Below are positions 8,909 to 18,592 of a DNA stretch of 24,243 nt, piece by piece. Position 1 is the first letter of the stretch; each line of letters begins with the position of its first letter. The notes beneath the pieces were generated by a model. The model searched no databases, was not told where the DNA came from, and saw nothing but the letters and a program-made list of their open reading frames with translations. Made by a program: the position numbers and the translations under genes. Source of the stretch: Stentor coeruleus (Eukaryota > Ciliophora > Heterotrichea > Heterotrichida > Stentoridae); assembly GCA_001970955.1 (NCBI GenBank), contig MPUH01001097.1, positions 1 to 24,243 of the forward strand, written 5' to 3'.

Positions 8909-10054
8909 ATGGAAATACTCTTATCCGACAATTCTCCAGTTATGGACGCCATAGCCCAATCTATTAAATATTTTCTCAAAGGTGAATCCGAAGAAGCTTT
9001 TAAACTCCTCATAGAACTAGAGGATAACATAAATGAATTAAAAGCATCTGAAGATAGTATCCCAGAACTACCTGAATGGTTCTACCCTTGGAAAAAAGCA
9101 ATCCTCAGAAAAGAAACCAAAAAAGCTAAATCGCTTCCAACTCCTCCACAAGATTTTTTACAAGAATATCATATAAAAATCCATCATTTACTAAAACGAA
9201 ACCCCGACACTTCTCTTGAAAAAATCCTTGACTTATACAATGACGCAAAACTTGATGAAGCTATGATTTTATTACAAAAACTTAGAAACCGTCATCCAAA
9301 TATCTATTCTGACAACCCTATAATAAATGAACTTGAAAGCGACCATGGGGAAATCACAAAAGTTATGGAAATGATTACAGAAAAAGAAGGTTGGCATACA
9401 GAATGTTCAGGGAATATTACTGTAAGATATAAAAGTGTTGAAGGAACAAGAACATATTCTTTATTAACTGAAGCTGAATTAGATGTCCCTTTGAATAATT
9501 ATTTGACTTTGATTTATGAGTCTGATTTATATCATAATTGGGTACCTTTTTGTAAGAAAAGTTATACAGTAGCGAATTTAAGTAAGTCAAAAAAAATTGT
9601 CACTCAAGAATATCATGTAAAATTGATTGCTAAAAGACATACTTGTCTTTATGGATTTGGGGTTAATATGTTATCGACAAAAGGATGTGTTGTTATATAT
9701 TCAAGATCTTGTGACCAGGAACAATATTTTAAAGGAGTAAAACTACCTGAATTTACATCGACAAGAGCACAAGTTAATGTTATAACATGTATTATTAGAC
9801 CTATAACTTTGAATAAAATTCATATAACACTTCTTTCAAATTATGATCCTAATGTCAATTATGTTCCGTATAGGTTTTTGAATTTTTTTTCAAGAAAATT
9901 AGCTAAAGGGATGTTTAAGAGAATAGCAAAACTTGCTGTTAATTTTGCTGGAAGCGAATATGAGAAAAGAATTAAAGCTGAAGAAAGTAGAGAGTTTTAT
10001 GATTATTTAGAAGTATCGCAAGCTGAATATCTTAAGCAATTAGCTGGTAATTAG
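8909..10054 (+). CDS. START-like (Bet v1-fold) lipid-binding domain protein
   Basis: Intact 381-aa frame, ATG at 8909, TAG at 10052-10054. Residues 1-145 are helical and charged, with two repeat-like stretches (about 12-45 and 103-130, e.g. LDEAMILLQKLRNRHPN) resembling TPR-type helical pairs. Residues about 155-345 match the START-like domain common in ciliate genomes: TYSLLTEAELDVPL near 182-195, LYHNWVPFCKKSYTV (207-221), YGFGVNMLSTKGCVVIYSR (248-266), then the C-terminal helix region PYRFLNFFSRKLAKGMFKRI (320-339). START domains form a hydrophobic pocket that carries sterols, phospholipids or other lipids. The ligand here is unknown. No signal peptide or TM segment, so probably cytosolic. 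It lies in the same orientation as the CDC50 gene, but with a 0.9-kb gap; co-regulation is not shown. Confidence 0.85.
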   Translation: MEILLSDNSPVMDAIAQSIKYFLKGESEEAFKLLIELEDNINELKASEDSIPELPEWFYPWKKAILRKETKKAKSLPTPPQDFLQEYHIKIHHLLKRNPDTSLEKILDLYNDAKLDEAMILLQKLRNRHPNIYSDNPIINELESDHGEITKVMEMITEKEGWHTECSGNITVRYKSVEGTRTYSLLTEAELDVPLNNYLTLIYESDLYHNWVPFCKKSYTVANLSKSKKIVTQEYHVKLIAKRHTCLYGFGVNMLSTKGCVVIYSRSCDQEQYFKGVKLPEFTSTRAQVNVITCIIRPITLNKIHITLLSNYDPNVNYVPYRFLNFFSRKLAKGMFKRIAKLAVNFAGSEYEKRIKAEESREFYDYLEVSQAEYLKQLAGN

Positions 10055-10382
10055 ATAATAATAGGAATTGAAATTTAGTTTTATTTATAGGTTTTATTTA
10101 ATATGTGAGATAGTATAAGAATGAGGTTTTTTTAATATAATGATTAATTATGTTGTGATAAATGATAAAATTTGTCATAAAAAATTAATATTTGTTTTAG
10201 AAGATGTTAGATTTATATGTATTTCGGTAATTGTAATCTTCAGCATTAAATAGAAATCTGAAAATTAATCATACCGATCTAAAACTGTTATTTAATATAC
10301 TAATTTTATGATAATGTATATATGTATTAGTAAATATAAATTTCTTGATTATAAATGTGTTAAGTATAGTATTGATATTATA
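10055..10382. other. 3' flank of START gene
   Basis: G/T-rich on plus just after the stop and then nearly pure A/T. I see no gene or clear motif in it. Confidence 0.5.
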
Positions 10383-10580
10383 TTAATAAAAAGTAATCTG
10401 AGTTGAAAATAATAACATAGTAGTCATAATTATTAATTTTTCCTTATCAAAATGAATTATGTTCAAACAGAATTTATCTATTAATAAATCAGGAAACTCT
10501 AGTAATCTTTTGGGTATAAAGGTCACATCTATAAGTCTTTTCTTCTATTTATCTTCAATATGTAATCTATTAAAAGCCTA
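10383..10580 (-). pseudogene. Weak coding relic between START and MYB genes
   Basis: The minus strand is open for about 65 codons from near 10580 to TAA at 10383-10385, with a single in-frame TAG early on. It has protein-like composition (segments such as KKRLIDVTFIPKRLLEF and LNIIHFDKEKLIIMTT). There is no start codon in a sensible position and no family match that I recognise. The 10600-10946 stretch to its right is the C-rich 5' flank of the MYB gene on plus, not of this frame. It is best read as a remnant of a decayed gene, or as a chance open frame. Confidence 0.28.
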
Positions 10581-10946
10581 AATACAAAAAATATCTTAAA
10601 AATCTACCTAAAACTATTAAAAACAGAATCTCAAAAATATGCACTTTTATCAAAAGCAAGATATCAAAATATTTTTTTGGTATTTATCCTATCACACCTT
10701 CCACTCTTTAATCAATATTTCTTAATACTATCCTTTCGAAAATATCCCTCTAAATCTATTCTCATCATTAATTTTTCAACTCCCATCTCTTATACTAATC
10801 TTAAAAAAAATTCTAAACATAATCTTACATCATAATTCAAATATATAATTCTAATAATCACTTTATTATTAATAAAATCATACATACTTGAAACTTTTTT
10901 TCAGTCAAATTTCCCATATTAAATACAAAGAAATTATATACAATCC
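10581..10946 (+). promoter_or_regulatory. C-rich, G-poor 5' flank of MYB-like gene
   Basis: The plus strand here has many C and few G (for example 10681-10860), like the 5' flanks of the other genes in the window. It must contain the promoter and 5' UTR of the gene at 10947. I see no TATA-like element that can be told from the AT background. Confidence 0.4.
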
Positions 10947-11261
10947 ATGAAAGCTAAAAACCATAAAGAAAGAGTTGGGAAAAATACAGGTCCCTGGACC
11001 CCTTCTGAGCATTCGCGTTTTGAAGCAGCTCGTAAAACATGCAAAAGGTGGAAAGATGTGGCAAAATATATCGGGACCCGAAGTTCATCTCAATGTCGAT
11101 CCCACCACCAAAAGATGGAATTACAGAAAAAACGGGGGAAGAAATTCAGAGTAACATGCTTTGAAATGCTTGAAAAGGCCTCTCAAGCGAATGATTTCGA
11201 TATAATTGCCGAAACAGGATTTAATCCACTGCAATACGTAGCTTTCTTTAGTATGTTTTAA
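10947..11261 (+). CDS. Single-repeat MYB/SANT protein, SHAQKYF-like
   Basis: Intact 104-aa frame, ATG at 10947, TAA at 11259-11261. Residues 15-57 form one MYB repeat: GPWTPSEHSRFEAA (first helix, Trp17), a second helix with Trp35 (KRWKDVAKYIGTRSSSQC), and the third helix RSHHQKM, a variant of the SHAQKYF signature of single-repeat MYBs (plant CCA1/LHY and 1R-MYB types, also seen in protists). Third-helix residues contact DNA in this family, so a nuclear sequence-specific DNA-binding role is likely. A basic patch (KKRGKKFR) follows and may act as a nuclear localisation signal. Residues 70-104 (EMLEKASQANDFDIIAETGF) are a short helical tail. The protein is short for a regulator; no continuing frame is convincing downstream. 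Confidence 0.82.
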   Translation: MKAKNHKERVGKNTGPWTPSEHSRFEAARKTCKRWKDVAKYIGTRSSSQCRSHHQKMELQKKRGKKFRVTCFEMLEKASQANDFDIIAETGFNPLQYVAFFSMF

Positions 11262-13079
11262 ACAATTAGCTAAGTTGATTTAGTGAATTAGTTTCAGAGT
11301 TATTTATAGATGAAAAAGCTTTAAGATTTTAAAGGGATAATCTCATATTTTGTCCATACAATGAACCTTCAGGCATCCTTCCTAAAAACTGGGTCAATAG
11401 GATACATTTTATATGATACAATTTGAAAGAAGATTTTTGGAGGATTTGAAGGGTTTTTAGTATTTTAAAGACTGTTTTGTTGTGGAATAAAACTTTTTAG
11501 GGCTTTTTGACGGAAGAGATATGGGTTTTTTTAAATTCTCTTGTTTTAAGTTTTTATGATAAGGAAAATATAAGAAAGTGACTGTAAGGGTTTGTGGAAG
11601 GTGAAAAGTTGGTTAAAGTGGTTGTAGGGAGGGTGTTGAGGATATTTTGATAGTTTTGAATGATGGTAGTTAGGATATGAATTTTGTATCTTTTTGAAGC
11701 TTAATGCTTATTTTGGATGAAAGGTTTGGATATTTAGGATTTTTGATTAGGTTTTAGAGTTCTGATTTGGTGAAGAAGAAAAGGTTTTGTATAAGTATGG
11801 GTGAAATTTAATAGCTGGTAAATTAGACATAACATAAAAAGTTTTTTTTTGTATTTTATTTGTATATAATTTGGATGCTTTAATTGTTGTTTGATAAAGA
11901 ATTTTTAACTCTAGTTATAATGTGGAAACTTTAATGTGGTTATTTAAGAAACTAAGCTTCAAATTGGTAATGGAATCAACAAAGTGAAGACTTTTAATCT
12001 GGGTTTTCGAGAGAAATTTAAGACATTTTGAAAACTATATTTATTATTATCAACAGTTTTGCTTATTTTTATATAAGAACACAGGAAATTATATTTTAAC
12101 TGTTTTCAAATCAAACAACTGCTAATTAATAAAAATTCCAATACGATTTTCAAAAGAATTAAAGTAAAGGTAAAATATTTAGTTTGAAAAATCTAATCTT
12201 TAAAAATTTTTTAAGCAACATAAATATTTAGTATAATAAATTCAATTAACCTTAACATAGTCAATATTTAAATAGTCATCTTTTGATGTTTTTCATATAA
12301 ATATTTTTCTTCATATAATATTTGTGTATATAAGATTTCAAATAAAATTTTATCATATTTTGCTTCTGGTTTTGATTTTGGATTATGTAATTTATATTAT
12401 AGATTATATTCTATTTAGTAATTTAGTAAGGATAATTTTAAAAAATTCAATAATGGTAGTACTGTTATAAATTATTTTAATAAGAAAAAGTGTAATGTTT
12501 TATGCTTTAAGAGATTAATAATATAGTAATTTGACATTGTAAATATTTGATTTTTTATAGTTTTTAGATTATTAATTTTATTTCTAGTAGAAATATTTTA
12601 TTGTAATTATGAGTTTTTAAATCATAATACATGTGCTTTGTAATGCTAAGTAGGGTTGCTGTTAATAGTTTATATATTTTTATAAAATAATTATTATGCT
12701 ATTATTTGATACTATGATATTATTGGTTTTAGTATTGTGATAATACTTGATTTTATTAGATACACTTAAATTTATAAAACTTTTAATCTATTTTACTTAG
12801 AAATATCATAATCTTGTTAATAAACTCATAGTTTTATATGATTCAAACTATAAACTGAAAATATACACATATTTAATTCCCTTTATGTCTTTTAAAAATA
12901 TACATATAAAAGTTTTATATCAAATATTCTAACTACTAATAGTATTTATTCAATAAAATATAAGAGAATTAATCTTTTATAAAACATTGATAATTTATTT
13001 TCTTCATCAAAAAACAACTCTAATAAAAAATGATTAGCATATTGATATTATTTTTTCAATAAGTTAATCTTATAAACCC
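11262..13079. other. Long gene-poor AT-rich stretch with one G+C-richer islet
   Basis: No intact gene. The part to about 11800 is strongly G/T-rich on plus, the 3'-flank signature of the MYB gene. Inside it, 11329-11410 is an islet of higher G+C where more than one frame reads protein-like: minus-strand QFLGRMPEGSLYGQNMRLSL ending at TAA 11329-11331, and plus-strand FCPYNEPSGILPKNW. From about 12000 the sequence is plain AT-rich with stops in all frames and only short chance hairpins (for example AGTATT/AATACT near 12740). Confidence 0.4.
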
Positions 13080-13660
13080 ATCTTCAATGCAAACCCTGAA
13101 TCATAATAAAAATGCTGAGAGGGAAAAAAGTGTGAAATTTAGACTATGATAAAAATGACAAAGAAAGATTTCATAAAAATGTGAGGATAAAAAACTTAAA
13201 ATACTGAAAAACCACAAGACGAAAAGTTTAAGCAAATGAAATCACAATTGATGAAATATTAGAATTTCTCAAAGCGGAACTTATATCCATAAAACTATTA
13301 TTAAATATAAAATAACTTCTTCATAACTCTTAATCTCTAAAAGATCTTATTAAAAAGCAACAAGAGTATTATTAAACTCTTATATTCATAAAGCCATACA
13401 TTATTTTCCAATACAATTTTATATTATGGCAAATCATGCATCGATATTTTCATAAAATTCTATGGAACCTAAAATTCAACTCTGTAATATATTTTCATTG
13501 TAAAAACTAAATTAGAGAAACAAACTTATAACGAAACTGAGAAAAATTCGATGGGACTGCTGAGAAATTCTTGATAGAGGAAAAGTTATAAAATAGCTGA
13601 AGGAATTTAGATAATTTTAATATTTCTATAAGATAAAAGTAATAAAGAAATTTTATATTA
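13080..13660 (+). pseudogene. Weak, heavily decayed coding relic
   Basis: Plus-strand pieces with protein-like composition occur in order but in shifting frames: MQTLNHNKNAEREKSVKFRL from ATG 13087, DYDKNDKERFHKNVRIKNL, ANEITIDEILEFLKAELI ending at TAA near 13312, then KLEKQTYNETEKNSMGLLRNS around 13510-13570. Each run is short enough to be chance in one frame. Their clustering on one strand and their charged composition are the only support. No family recognised. Limits are rough. Confidence 0.22.
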
Positions 13661-14184
13661 TTGATGGGTGAGATATTAGAAACCTTAAGATAAATGATTA
13701 TGCTATATACTTAATTTGATTATCACAAATATGCATTAAATTTGCTCCAGAGACTCAAATTTAGGTTAAACCCATAATATTAAGTTTTTAGTATCTTATA
13801 AATATTTCCGTAAATTTACTACATTATATTTTCCTTGTAATGCAAAATATTTTAAACCTTTTTTCCTTACTAAATCTTAATCTTATCATATTTTTCCTAA
13901 ATTCACGACATATTACTCATAAAAAATATCAACAATCCAAATCTTATCCTATAAGCATAATATAAAAGCACAAAACTAGCAATAAACAAATATAATCCCA
14001 TTCAAAACATCACAAAAAACAACCTAATTTTATATTCATTCAACCTCTCTATATGCCAACATCAAAACCAACCACAACACCTAAATTACAAAAGAAAACT
14101 CATTAAACTCCGCAAAAAATCCAAAAAGCATTACAATATTAAACCAAACATCCTCCTTACCATAATTCTTATTAAAAAATGTAA
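13661..14184 (+). promoter_or_regulatory. AT-rich spacer ending in a C-rich 5' flank
   Basis: No gene. From about 13880 the plus strand is A/C-rich with very few G, the same 5'-flank signature as at the other genes, leading into the ATG at 14185. An upstream ATG at 14179 is followed at once by TAA, a two-codon upstream ORF in frame with the main start. Confidence 0.45.
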
Positions 14185-15348
14185 ATGTTTATTATCAAAA
14201 ACTCTAAAATCATAAACAGCAAAACACCTGAAAGCCCCAGCCCCAAAAAGCTAAAAATCACTTTTTCCGAAGAATCTTTAAACACCCAATCACATTTATT
14301 CAAAACAAGAAAAAGTCCTTTAGAATCCTCTTCATCATCAAAAAATATCCAAACCACGATAACGCAAAAAGAACGTAGAGCCCATCGAGCACTTAAAGCA
14401 AAAATTCACAACATATTATCTAGTTTACCTGAAAACTGTCAAACCCTTGATAGAAAACATGTGAAATCTTTAGCAAATCTTAAAAAACAAAAACTAAAAC
14501 AACTAAACGACATTAGAAAGAAAATGAAAAAACAACCTCTAAGCCCAAGGGATTTCTCTCTTGATTGTATATACGACAAATATGGGAATATATCAAAAAA
14601 GCCTAAAATCTTTGAATCCCCATTAACCCCAAGAACAGCCATAAAAGAAAAACTTGCAAAAATCGAGTTTGACATGTTTAAAGAAGACCCAGTTTTTTTC
14701 ATCAAGAAAAAAGAATATAAATATAAAATCAAAATAAATGATGAAAGTTGGGAAGATTTATTAGATAATAATTCCAAGTCAAAACTATCAAATGCTTCTA
14801 ATTCGAAATTACAGATTTCAGATGAACCTGTAAAAACTTTTCATAGTTCGCATTCTGTAGAAGATAATAAAAAAAATAAAAAGGCAGAAAGATTTTGTGG
14901 AAGATTGAAGATAACTGATAGAAATGAAAGGGAATATATGAAAGGAATTAAAGAAATTTTGAAAAATAAAAAAAATTTAAACGGTGAAGAAAAATTTCAA
15001 AGCTTTCCTGAGGAGATGATAAGGAAAAAACTTGAAAAGTTTTTTAGACTGAGAAAACTTAAGGAAAATAGTAAGTCGTTTATGAGTGATTATAATAGAA
15101 AACTTGATAAAGTTCATGGGAATTTGAGAAAACAAAAGGAAATTGAGGACAAAATTATGAAGTTTGAAGAACGGACAAGAGCAGTTGAAGATTTTTACGT
15201 GCATAGAATGAAAAAAGCAGCTTTAGAAGAAAAAATTAAAAAAGCAAAGGATTGCTTGAATAGTGTTTCTCGTAAGTTGAATACTGATAGCAATGAAGAT
15301 TCTTTTAAAAAATATGCTATTAAAGTATGTTGTAAAGATCTACTTTAA
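14185..15348 (+). CDS. Lys-rich coiled-coil protein of unknown function
   Basis: Intact 387-aa frame, ATG at 14185, TAA at 15346-15348. No enzyme family recognised. Residues 1-55 are Ser/Pro/Lys-rich with SP and TP sites (TPESPSPKK, KSPLESSSSS), likely disordered and phosphorylatable. Residues about 60-130 are helical and basic (KERRAHRALKAKIHNIL, LANLKKQKLKQLNDIRKK). A short SP/TP segment follows (QPLSPRD, ESPLTPRTA). Residues about 245-370 form long charged helices typical of coiled coils (LEKFFRLRKLKENSKSF; KQKEIEDKIMKFEERTRAVEDFY; KKAALEEKIKKAKDCL). No TM segment or signal peptide. The pattern fits a cytoskeletal, ciliary or basal-body scaffold, but this is inference from composition only. 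The upstream ATG-TAA at 14179 rules out an in-frame extension. Confidence 0.82.
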   Translation: MFIIKNSKIINSKTPESPSPKKLKITFSEESLNTQSHLFKTRKSPLESSSSSKNIQTTITQKERRAHRALKAKIHNILSSLPENCQTLDRKHVKSLANLKKQKLKQLNDIRKKMKKQPLSPRDFSLDCIYDKYGNISKKPKIFESPLTPRTAIKEKLAKIEFDMFKEDPVFFIKKKEYKYKIKINDESWEDLLDNNSKSKLSNASNSKLQISDEPVKTFHSSHSVEDNKKNKKAERFCGRLKITDRNEREYMKGIKEILKNKKNLNGEEKFQSFPEEMIRKKLEKFFRLRKLKENSKSFMSDYNRKLDKVHGNLRKQKEIEDKIMKFEERTRAVEDFYVHRMKKAALEEKIKKAKDCLNSVSRKLNTDSNEDSFKKYAIKVCCKDLL

Positions 15349-15769
15349 TGTATATGTGTGTGTGCAGAATTTGTTTCTGACACAGTTAATTTTAGTAATG
15401 ATAATAAAAGCATTAGTATTTTATTAGATAAGACAATCAAAAGAACCTATAATATATTTAAGATCTACTACTCATAAATATTGTCAATAATAAGCAATAA
15501 TTCCTATATTATCTACTATAAAACTACCAAATATCTAATTTTTATTTAATCAACATATAATATCAGATATTAAGCATATTTATTCACCCTTTTTCTAATT
15601 TTTTTCTGATTTTTAATTCAATACTTAACAAGGCTATTCTAGCCATATTTCATATTTTATAATGTTTAATTAGTACTCTTAGCCAACAATAATTTTATAA
15701 TATATTTTGATGATTTATAGAATTTATTAAGTTTTTCATGAATAAATTACTCACTATTAACCTTAGAAG
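15349..15769. other. AT-rich spacer between coiled-coil gene and PCNA-like relic
   Basis: Starts with a short TATATGTGTGTGTG run just after the stop (15350-15363), then plain AT-rich sequence with stops in every frame. No other feature seen. Confidence 0.5.
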
Positions 15770-16214
15770 CTAAATAAATTTGATATACCCAATTTCAAAT
15801 GCAAAATTAACTTTAAGTGGAAGATTTTCTGATACATTGAAAGTTATCTCATCTAATAAACTGAAGTTTTGTTTAAAATGTTCAGATATCGCATTGGGTA
15901 GAGTTATATGCTATGATAAAATATAAAACATTTTTTACTATAATGATATATAAATCATCCTTCAAAAAATAATATTTTAAGCTTAATACTCTGAATAAAA
16001 TCTTATTGAATTAGCAAAAAAAAGTACTTTTTGTATGAAAACTATAGAGTTAAATTAATAATTCTTATTAAAAAAATATTTCTAGCTTCAAAAAACTGGT
16101 TTTTATGCTATTATTTGACTTAGATTTTCCTTTTTATCTATGTTTATAAGTTATCTCTCCGTCTTCAAGGCACTTATAAATTATACATTTTCTTTTTTGT
16201 CATCAAATAATTCA
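15770..16214 (-). pseudogene. Decayed PCNA-like (sliding clamp) gene
   Basis: On the minus strand the segment ending at TAG 15770-15772 reads EITFNVSENLPLKVNFAF then EIGYIKF, matching the C-terminal strands of PCNA (TVTLSMS..PLVVEY...GHLKYYL in the animal protein). Just upstream, in another frame, LYPMRYLNILNK (15868-15903) matches the PCNA RYLN..TKA helix. Further upstream FANSIRFYSE (15989-16018) resembles the EFARICRDLS region, and INIDKKENLS (about 16120-16150) with LFDDKKENV (about 16185-16214) resembles the central segment before it. Frameshifts and stops separate the pieces and the spacings are not those of an intact gene, so this is a dead copy. PCNA is the DNA polymerase processivity clamp; the functional gene must lie elsewhere. 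The C-terminal match is convincing, the upstream ones weaker. Confidence 0.55.
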
Positions 16215-17386
16215 TTACAAAAACAATGATATTATTAGTATATCATAATAAAACGTAATATATTAAGAAATTATAATCAAATATAAAAATATCATGATTT
16301 TAAACGATTAGGATTATCTTTTTAAAAATTAAATCTATTAATAGATTGCAAAATAAAAGAGATGAAAAGAAAATGTTGGAAACAGAACATTATATATAAC
16401 CTTTCAATAGAGACTACTAAGTTAAATATGTTTTAATTAATAAATAATGATATAATTAGAATATATATTGAGCTATATACTATAAAAATCTAAAAATAAC
16501 TAAGATATAAGAATTTAGCAAACTGGAAAAAATATCAGAAACTTTTATACACTATTCATTTTCTAATTATATAAAATTAAGGATCATTTGACTTATAGTA
16601 TTGATTTAGTTGTAAATTATCCTAAAATTATAATTACAAAATCAAAACAACAAAATCTTTATAGTATCAGAAATTCAGAGTTATTAATATACATGCAAAT
16701 ATCTGTTCTTTTTCACAATCTTACTCTTTGATTTAAACTACCACCAATATTCGCAAAGTTATTAATAAAACCAATACTTGAACTTTATTCAAAATCCCAC
16801 AAAAGTTTAATAAATTTCTTTTTTTGTATACAATCTCATTTGAAAGTTGTATATTTTCACAATAATAACCTATAAAACATATAAATACTTTTAAAAATAC
16901 TTTAATCCTATATATATCATCTTGCTTAAATATCAAAAATTCCAACAAATCCATGATCTGAAAAAACTCTTAAAACCTACCAAAAAATGTAATAAACACA
17001 TCATGATAAATCAGATTTCACATTATATCACAACAAATACCTTATTAAACTCCTAAACTAGCATCATTTAAATACTTTATCCTAACAGTTTACTCAACAT
17101 AAAAAAACTATCAAAAACTCACAACAAAATCTTAAGAATCACAATAACCTCTAATAACCAACATAAAAACTCATAATTTCTCTTAAACTATACATGAAAA
17201 CATAAAAAGCCATATCTAAAATTTAATACCCCATTCCTGTTACATTTAAAAATATAAAATCCATATCATATAATTAAAACCGTGTGTGAAAATTTGTATC
17301 AAAACTTGAAATTATTATTTATATATTTAGAACTTTTACTATAAACCCTACAAAAATCATTCTCAAACATCAGCGATCTTCCAAGT
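16215..17386. other. AT-rich spacer; 3' flank of kinase gene
   Basis: No gene seen; an N-terminal half of the PCNA-like relic could extend here but I could not recognise it. From about 16730 to 17386 the plus strand is C-rich and G-poor, i.e. G-rich on the sense strand of the minus-strand kinase, the 3'-flank signature in this window. Confidence 0.45.
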
Positions 17387-18592
17387 TTAATTCATTTTAA
17401 TGCTATAGTCATTTTCTAATAAACTCTTAGAAAAGTTCCCTTCAGCGATTTTCTTCAGAACCCCTTTCCTTGTATATTTTTCTCTCATCCCAGCCTTATT
17501 CAGCATATTCATGACCTTTTTATCTACTTCTTGGCATTTTTCTTGAGCTTTTTCTTTGTTTGTGGCACATTTCGAATCTAAAACATGTGCTTGTGTAGTA
17601 TTACAAGTTAAAGGTGAGGAGCATATGTCGATTTTTGATGATGTACTCAAACAATTGACTAAAGTTTCGATTTTCGCTTTTTCTTGTGCTAGCCAAGGGT
17701 GATAAAGAGCCTCTTCAGCTGAAATTCTTTTTTCCGGGTCGATTTCAAGGAGTTTTTGTAAAAAGTCTCTTAATAAACCTGATTTTGTTGGAAGGGTTTG
17801 ACTATCAACTTGAAATGGGTTTGTTAAAATTGCTTGTTTTATGGTCTTCGGATCACGAGCTAAATATGGCGCTTTCCCTGTAAGAAGGACATAGAGGGTT
17901 ATTCCACAACTCCATATATCAACTTTTTCATTATAATCACCTTTGAGGATTTCTGGAGCTAAGTAATAAGGAGTCCCAAAAATACCAGTCAATTTACCGT
18001 TTGGCTGATAATGGCATGCGTTACCAAAATCCCCTATTTTTATTTTCATGCCCTCAGAATCCGTGATGAAAATATTCTCAGGTTTGATATCTCTGTGAAT
18101 TATATGCTGCTTGTGGAAATTGTCCACAGCCAACATAATTTGAAACATTATCTCAGCAGCCTTTTCTTCGTCGATCGTTAATTTTTTCTTAATGTGATGA
18201 AAAAGGCTACCTGCTTCACAGAATTCTGTGGCTATGTATAGATTTAAATCATCTTCGAAATAGTCACATAGTTTTAGAACATTTTGGTTACTTATTTGTT
18301 CTAAGTATACAGCTTCTTTTAATATACCATCAGAGTAATACTGAGCATCAACTAAAGAACTTTTCTTAAGTATTTTGAGTGCTCTATATTCTTGTGAAGG
18401 TATATGTTTGCACATCATCACTTCTGAGAATGCTCCACGTCCAAGAAACTTGACTGAAATATAATCATTTGAAGTTGAAAATGATTTTATTTGTATACGG
18501 TTGTTAAGATTTTCTTGATTGTTATCTTCTTTTTGTACATTGCAAGCAGGATTTCGCTTGCTTTTTGGTAGCTTAATTGCTGCACAGCCCAT
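17387..18592 (-). CDS. CAMK/CDPK-like Ser/Thr protein kinase, N-acylated, no EF hands
   Basis: Intact 401-aa frame, ATG at 18590-18592, TAA at 17387-17389. It begins MGCAAIKLP: Gly2 for N-myristoylation and Cys3 for palmitoylation, with basic residues after (KSKR), so plasma- or ciliary-membrane attachment is likely. The kinase domain spans about 44-301: glycine loop GRGAFSEV (51-58), ATP-binding Lys73 in ALK, helix-C Glu93, catalytic HRDIKPEN (Asp168), DFG (188-190), APE (212-214), DIWSCG (225-230), and PEKRISAEEALYHPW closing the domain. All catalytic residues are present. The substrate loop and YLAPEIL segment fit the CAMK group, closest in look to CDPKs. The 100-residue tail (302-401) has no EF hand, so it is not a canonical CDPK; it carries a Cys-rich stretch and a helical end (KKVMNMLNKAGMREKY). 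Calcium response, if any, would be through a partner. Confidence 0.9.
   Translation of the reverse strand: MGCAAIKLPKSKRNPACNVQKEDNNQENLNNRIQIKSFSTSNDYISVKFLGRGAFSEVMMCKHIPSQEYRALKILKKSSLVDAQYYSDGILKEAVYLEQISNQNVLKLCDYFEDDLNLYIATEFCEAGSLFHHIKKKLTIDEEKAAEIMFQIMLAVDNFHKQHIIHRDIKPENIFITDSEGMKIKIGDFGNACHYQPNGKLTGIFGTPYYLAPEILKGDYNEKVDIWSCGITLYVLLTGKAPYLARDPKTIKQAILTNPFQVDSQTLPTKSGLLRDFLQKLLEIDPEKRISAEEALYHPWLAQEKAKIETLVNCLSTSSKIDICSSPLTCNTTQAHVLDSKCATNKEKAQEKCQEVDKKVMNMLNKAGMREKYTRKGVLKKIAEGNFSKSLLENDYSIKMN

Noticed and set aside
11337..11425. Reading TGA as Trp to join MYPIDPVFRKDA with the next minus-strand run
   Set aside because: All intact genes here use TGG for Trp and are complete under the standard code, so a Blepharisma-type code is not supported.
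14439..14777. 112-codon minus-strand frame
   Set aside because: Antisense of the Lys-rich coiled-coil gene; the runs of Phe and Ser mirror AAA and related codons on the other strand.
16733..16954. 73-codon minus-strand frame
   Set aside because: Composition is dominated by I/L/F/V/K with no family resemblance, and it lies in the C-rich 3' flank of the kinase gene; chance open frame.
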